A stretch of 64,000 bases of DNA from Pogostemon cablin (Eukaryota; Streptophyta; Magnoliopsida; Lamiales; Lamiaceae). The first letter of the stretch is position 1. Each line of letters opens with the position of its first letter. Below, one piece after another: positions 59,081-64,000 of this stretch. Both the position numbers and the translations under genes were made by a program. The stretch covers positions 26,267,405 through 26,331,404 of the forward strand of contig CM042975.1 in the NCBI GenBank assembly GCA_023678885.1. Reading direction: 5' to 3'. The notes beneath the pieces were generated by a model. The model searched no databases and was not told the DNA's origin. It saw only the letters and a list, made by a program, of their open reading frames with translations.

Positions 59081-59660
59081 TATATTTTCTACTAAATAAT
59101 TTAATTGAATAAATATTACTTTATTTTATTAGATATCACATTTTTAATAAAAAATTAATAATTTTTATCATCTTATAAATTTATTTAGGTACAAAATAGT
59201 TCAATCGAAATCATCACATTTTTTTTATTAGGAATCACTTTTTATTAAAAATATTATTACTTTCATCCTACTACGACCGGTTGATGAAACATTTTAATTG
59301 GACGATTATCACTTTTATATGATAAGTCATTACTTTTTATTTTAAATGTTATCATTTATTATCCTATTTATTTATTTTATGTATGAAATGAAATAGTTAA
59401 TTGGTGGTTATCATTTTTTAAATTAAGTACCACTTTTATTACAAATGTAATATTTTTTTGTCATATTAATTTTTCATGAAATAATAATTATCACTTTTTC
59501 TTTATCAAGTAATGTATTACATTTTATTAAAAATATTATCACATTTTATTTGTTTTATAAATTCTTTATATATAAAATAATTTAAATAATTTATATCGTT
59601 TATCCTTAAATATGTATTACTTTTTAAATAATGTTATCATTTTACTTAAAATTATGTTGA
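59080..59660. repeat. Degenerate TTATCACTTTTTATT array (reverse of the 33-kb array)
   Basis: Words such as TATCACTTTTTATTAAAAAT and ATTTCATGAAATAAT recur about every 90 bp. They are the reverse complement of the unit at 33000-33600. Confidence 0.65.
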
Positions 59661-60452
59661 TACCATAATATAAATTATGTATTTTATCAAGTTAAAATAA
59701 TATTAATAGTTATTATATTAATTTGACTATAATAATAATATTGATACAATAGTGTATATATTATATTAAAATGAAAATATAAAAATATGATAACTAACAT
59801 GTTAGTGATTTATTATATTTTCAAAAAGTTATTTACGAAAGTACATTTCTAATATAGAAAGACAAATAAATAAATAAATAAATAAATAAATATATAAAAT
59901 TAATTATCTTCTCTCTAATCAATATAGTCCGTGCATACCATCATAAAGGAAAAAGAAAACAAACATACAAACACACAAACATCAATGGACTTGTTGGACT
60001 CTGACGTCTTAATTAGGTTTCTTCGACAGCCTCTGATGTATGAGGCTCTAAATATCTATACTCTTCAAACATAATAATAACATAATAACTGAGGAGGCGC
60101 TTGATTAGGTGTTTGGTATTTCTACATAATAGATAATAGAAGTGTTAGGAGGTTGATTAGGTGATTGGTATGTGATACAAGTGTTAGGTATTATGGTATA
60201 GATATTCATTCCTATTAGGTTTAAATATAGATAAGGATTCAAAATCATTATAGGTTGAAAATTGATTTAAAAAAAAAATAGTAATATAGGTTGAAAATTG
60301 AATTAAAAAAAAAAGTAATACAGAGTATGTTGAAAGCTTTTGAACTAACAATTTTAATTATGCAGTGGTGGGTACATATTGTTGAACATCATTGCAATTG
60401 TGCTGCATTTATTCTAACATATTGCTGGAATTATTAATATTAATATTTGTTG

Positions 60453-60490
<38 letters not shown>
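59661..60490. other. AT-rich spacer
   Basis: Includes (AAAT)n near 59868-59890 and (AT)n at 60458-60489. No gene is supported. Confidence 0.4.
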
Positions 60491-60492
<2 letters not shown>

Positions 60493-60678
60493 GTAGGTCT
60501 TGCGTAATGCTATAAAACATTATCACTTCCGCTATAAAATGTTATCACTTTTTATTTGTACTCTAAATTGTTCATGAAATAAAATTATCATTCTTTATTA
60601 ATTTATTATCACTTTCCTTTATAAAAATTATCACTTTTTCGCGGTTTTGAGCTTACGTGATACACGCAAGTTTTTCCC
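60491..60678. mobile_element. Probable MULE-type MITE, about 188 bp
   Basis: Left end GGGTAGGTCTTGCGTAATG; right end, reverse-complemented, GGGAAAAACTTGCGTGTATC. The left end closely matches one end of the MITE at 32758-32983. The interior has ATTATCACTTTTTATT words. The target duplication is not clear because the left flank is TA microsatellite. Confidence 0.65.
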
Positions 60679-60799
60679 TAACCATTATTTAAACAAACGT
60701 GGCATATAATATTTATTATAGCAAAATATAATTCGATATCACTTGTCAGATATTTTTAATTCGTATTTAGAAAAATATAGAAAAAGATACATATTTCAA

Positions 60800-61100
60800 T
60801 TAAATTATATATATATATATGCACCCGGGTGCACCTAGAGATAGGGTGCACCTATATACAAATATAAACAAAAATATATACAATTAAGAGTAAAAGTGTA
60901 TAAAATTTAATTGTTAATTTTTTAATGAAAAATTGTGTATAATATTGAATAAAATGTTATACACAAACATATGGATGTTAGTTTTTTTAATGAAAACTTA
61001 ATGTGAAAAAAAGTATACAATTATTACAAAACACGTATATAAAATAAAATAACATATATACAAAATAGAATAAAAAAGCATACACATATTGATAAAAAAT
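60800..61100. mobile_element. GTGCACCC-family MITE, copy C, truncated
   Basis: Begins with GCACCCGGGTGCACCTAGAG and matches copies A and B through CATATGGATGTTAGTTTTTT and AGCATACACATAT, then loses its right terminus. Confidence 0.7.
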
Positions 61101-61149
61101 TTATTAATTTCCAAATTTTTTATATTAACTATTTTAAAATTTGATATAA

Positions 61150-61620
61150 TTAAATGAGAGGGACTAGCATGGGACCGGTCCTACCAAATTATTGGTGGAA
61201 CCGGATCCTGTTTGAGCGTTTGATACCTGTGGACATCAATCGGGTCTATAGATTCTCTCTTATCTCTTTCTTAGGCGTTAAATCACGCCAACGGACAACA
61301 CCCCCAAATTGCTCTATCTCTCTCAACATCTTCACCGCCAATCGCTCCGACGCTACTCTGCCGGTTGGAGCAGTAGTTCGTCACTTCTTGGAGATGAGAG
61401 AATCGTTCTCCGATGCGCCAAAAATTGTGGGAGTATGAATCGGCATTGTATTGGGAAGAGAAAACAGTGATTCCTCAAAACCTGCAGCGGCGAATGAGGT
61501 GTGCAGTGCCTTAGTGAAGGTTTAGGTTTCAACATCGAGAAACCAAGCATCCGGGAGAAGGGAACAAAGTTGCTCCATCATCATAATATCGTAAGAAAGC
61601 GCTATTAATTTCTCCCTCAG
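61150..61620. other. Higher-GC unresolved gene-like segment with a hairpin
   Basis: 61174-61204 forms a strong hairpin (ACCGGTCCTACCAA paired with TTGGTGGAACCGG). The next 400 bp has coding-like composition on both strands: plus frame 61154-61438, minus frame 61353-61550. Neither frame shows a known motif, and I could not tell a leader, a captured fragment or a pseudogene apart. Confidence 0.3.
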
Positions 61621-62265
61621 AAACTACTCAAATCTAATGAGCGTTTAAAAATTATAGTCTGTACCTCTCTCTCTCACTGTTCGATTACAATAAGCGTTTA
61701 ATTTCTCCATTAGAGACTCCATTTTACTATACCCCTCCCTCTCTCACTGTTCAATTTTTTCTATTGAAATTCAGTTAAGTTACGGTTTAATTGCGAATTG
61801 TACTGTCATTGTTTTTATAGGAAGAAAATGTGTGCAGGGAACTTACGAGAGAATTGGGTGATGAGTGAGTTATCGTTTTCAATGACGTGGAGCATGTGAT
61901 GCTGAAAAGTATGCTGTTTTTTTACCCATTTAGTTATGCAACCTGGGTGGTGTATTAATTATGAAGTTCTTCATTGAACGTGGTGTTGTCTCTTTTGTTA
62001 TTTACCTCTCCTTAGTCAACGTTGAATTTTGGGTTATTAATTTTTATTTTATTTCCCTTAGACTTCCTTTACTTGAAGTTCATTGTGTTAATTTGTTAAG
62101 TGAATGGATTTTCACCATAATCACTCAATAATTTGTTCAAACTGTGAAAGAATGATCAAATCTATATTTATCCAAAACTTTCTGTGGATTGAAGTGTGAT
62201 TTAAGGTCTAATAACTAATCCTGCCATCCAGACCTTACTGGTTTTATAGCAACTTATATTTGGTT
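61621..62265. other. Spacer with short CT-rich duplications
   Basis: CTCTCTCTCACTGTTC occurs twice (about 61667 and 61738), with surrounding similarity. No gene is supported. Confidence 0.4.
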
Positions 62266-63000
62266 GAAAGAGTAACCTAAAATATGTTAATAAAAGAAAA
62301 TAATATTTTATTATTTGAAATTGGAATATGAAATTAAAGAGTAATCCAAATTATTAAAAAGAGTAATCCAATTAATAGAAAAGAGTAGTCTAAAAGATGT
62401 TAACCAAATAAAACAATATTTATTTTCTAAAAATCCGAATATATAAAATAAAAGAGTAACTCAAATTATTAAAAAGAGTAACTCAATTAATAGAAAAGAA
62501 TAACCTAAAAAATGTTAACCAAATAAAATAATATTTTATTTTCTGAAATTCGAATATGAAAATAAAGAGTAACCTAAATTATTAAAAAGAGTAATCCAAT
62601 TAATAGAAAAGAGTAATCCAATTAATAGAAAAGAGTAACCTAAAAATGTTATTCAAATAGAACAATATTTATTTTCTAAAAATTCGAATATAAAATTAAA
62701 AAGTAACCCAAATTATTAAAAAGAGTAACTCAATTAATAGAAAAGAATAACCTAAAAAATATTAACCAAATAGAATAATATTTTATTTTCTGAAATTCGA
62801 ATATGAAATTAAAGAGTAACTTAAATTATCAAAAAGAGTAACCCAATTAATAGAAAAGAGTAATATAAAAGATGTTAACCAAATAGAATAATATTTTATT
62901 TTCTGAAATCTGAATATGAAATTAAAGAGTAACCTAAATTATTAAAAAATATAACCCAATTAATAGAAAATAGTAACCTAAAAAAAGTAAATTATTATCA
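62266..63000. repeat. Tandem array, period about 115 bp, six copies
   Basis: Each unit has GAGTAACCTAAAA-TGTTAA, an AATAATATTTTATTTTCTGA segment, AATATGAAATTAAAGAGTAA and AAAGAGTAATCCAATTAATA. Units start near 62271, 62386, 62498, 62633, 62747 and 62860. The second and fourth carry CAATATTTATTTTCTAAAAA instead, hinting at a partly alternating pattern. Confidence 0.9.
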
Positions 63001-64000
63001 ACCTACAACTAAAAAGACGTAAATAGATGATTATTCATACTTATAAGGTCCTTTGAATAAACATAGAGTATAGTATTACAAGGCTTAATTTTGTATTTCC
63101 AAATGAATTTGGAATTAAAGTGGAATCATTTCACAATAGCATCAAGATTCAAGACACATATTTCCTCCAACATAATTAAGATAAAATCTTCACCTTCTTC
63201 CCAAAAGGTAAACAAAAATACAGAAAAATAATAAAATTAAAAAAACAAGAGGATTATTGATCTGCTGAACGGTTGCATATGAGTAATTGAGTACCACTTT
63301 CTGAGCAAGTTATAATTACAACCTCCAACATGACTACCAACCATTCAAACATAGTGGAAACTGCTCTGTTTTATGTTTTTTTTGTTGTCCACTGTTCCCT
63401 TCCTTCCTTTAATATTCATCATAGCAAGCCAAGCTGCCTCCTCTTCATGGATCAGTTTCTTTTATTTCTTCCAAGCAACAACCTCGACTTCAATTTTACT
63501 GTTGTAAAATACAAGAATTTAAGCTATAAAGCCTTCAAAAATCTTCCTCCAAGGCAAAGTCAGGGTGTGTTTTGTACGTGAATGCATGTGCTAACCAATA
63601 ATAAGGCGAACATGTGCGACCCGGAATATATGGCATTAATATAATATGAAGACAACTCATCGAAACACAAAAGCAATCACTAATTTGATTATTATGGTGG
63701 AGCCAATCCTACATATGATGGTTTAGGTAATGTACTAATGTACGGATCACATACTAGTAATCGACCGGTGATTGAGCCGTGCCGATCAGAACGAGGGAAA
63801 TCGGTTGACATTGGGAAGTCATATGGCCACTTGTTGGTTGTTCTTAGTCGCATTTCTTGTAAAAATGTGTAAGAGTAAGAGACTCTATCATCAAGTAAAT
63901 GCGTGATCAAATATAAAATTTATAGTAATATCGTCCCAAGGGAAAGTAAACTGAGGTTTGCATCCGAATTTTCCATTGATTTATGCTTTGTAAGGATGAT
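63001..64000. other. Spacer; possible LTR remnant at the right edge
   Basis: The frame at 63330-63581 has no recognisable domain. Near 63930, ATATCGTCCCAAGGGAAAG resembles ATATCGAACCCAAGGACGAC in the minus-strand LTR at 33690-37094, suggesting a retroelement end cut by the window. Confidence 0.3.

Noticed and set aside
63330..63581. An 83-codon frame near the right edge
   Set aside because: No motif, hydrophobic low-complexity composition, no promoter or splice context.

Overview
The window reads as nuclear DNA of a flowering plant, most likely an asterid eudicot (Lamiales is a guess). It is strongly AT-rich, has one long intron-rich gene with GT-AG introns, and is otherwise packed with plant-type mobile elements. 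Taxonomy cannot be fixed from sequence alone.

One gene is convincing: an ArfGAP-domain protein of the AGD14 type on the + strand (49319-57357, 12 coding exons, all junctions in phase, 687 residues predicted). It would act in vesicle traffic by stimulating GTP hydrolysis on ARF GTPases. Its upstream region holds a three-copy repeat carrying a perfect 17-bp palindrome.

Everything else is remnants and transposons. 1-535 is a cut-off LTR. 1.4-2.7 kb and 9.7-10.3 kb hold minus-strand exon-like pieces of an unknown gene, with a Ty3/gypsy element between them (5644-9590; truncated LTR, 3' internal part, full LTR, tRNA-Asp-type primer site). 11.5-18.9 kb holds three hAT-type elements with perfect 8-bp target duplications; one splits a B3-domain exon. 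21.6-25.6 kb carries a broken PIF1-type helicase and a broken RPA1-like gene, as in plant Helitrons. 25.9-33.6 kb is a mosaic of MULE-type and Stowaway-like MITEs and tandem repeats. 33.7-37.1 kb is a solo LTR nested inside another LTR. 38.9-39.6 kb is a chimera of gene fragments including the start of a universal stress protein. 40.3-41.3 kb is a repeat array carrying a MULE-type MITE. 42.0-43.4 kb is a perfect solo LTR. 44.8-48.6 kb is a MULE-type MITE containing an hAT element containing an LTR and a Stowaway-like MITE. 57.4-64.0 kb is repeats and unresolved gene-like sequence.

At least fourteen copies of the Stowaway-like CTCCCTCCGTCC element occur. Target-site duplications were read directly for many elements, so their boundaries are exact even though their families are named from termini only. 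Several nested insertions give relative ages. The sharpest unexplained signal is a motif of about 60 bp shared by LTRs of otherwise dissimilar families.
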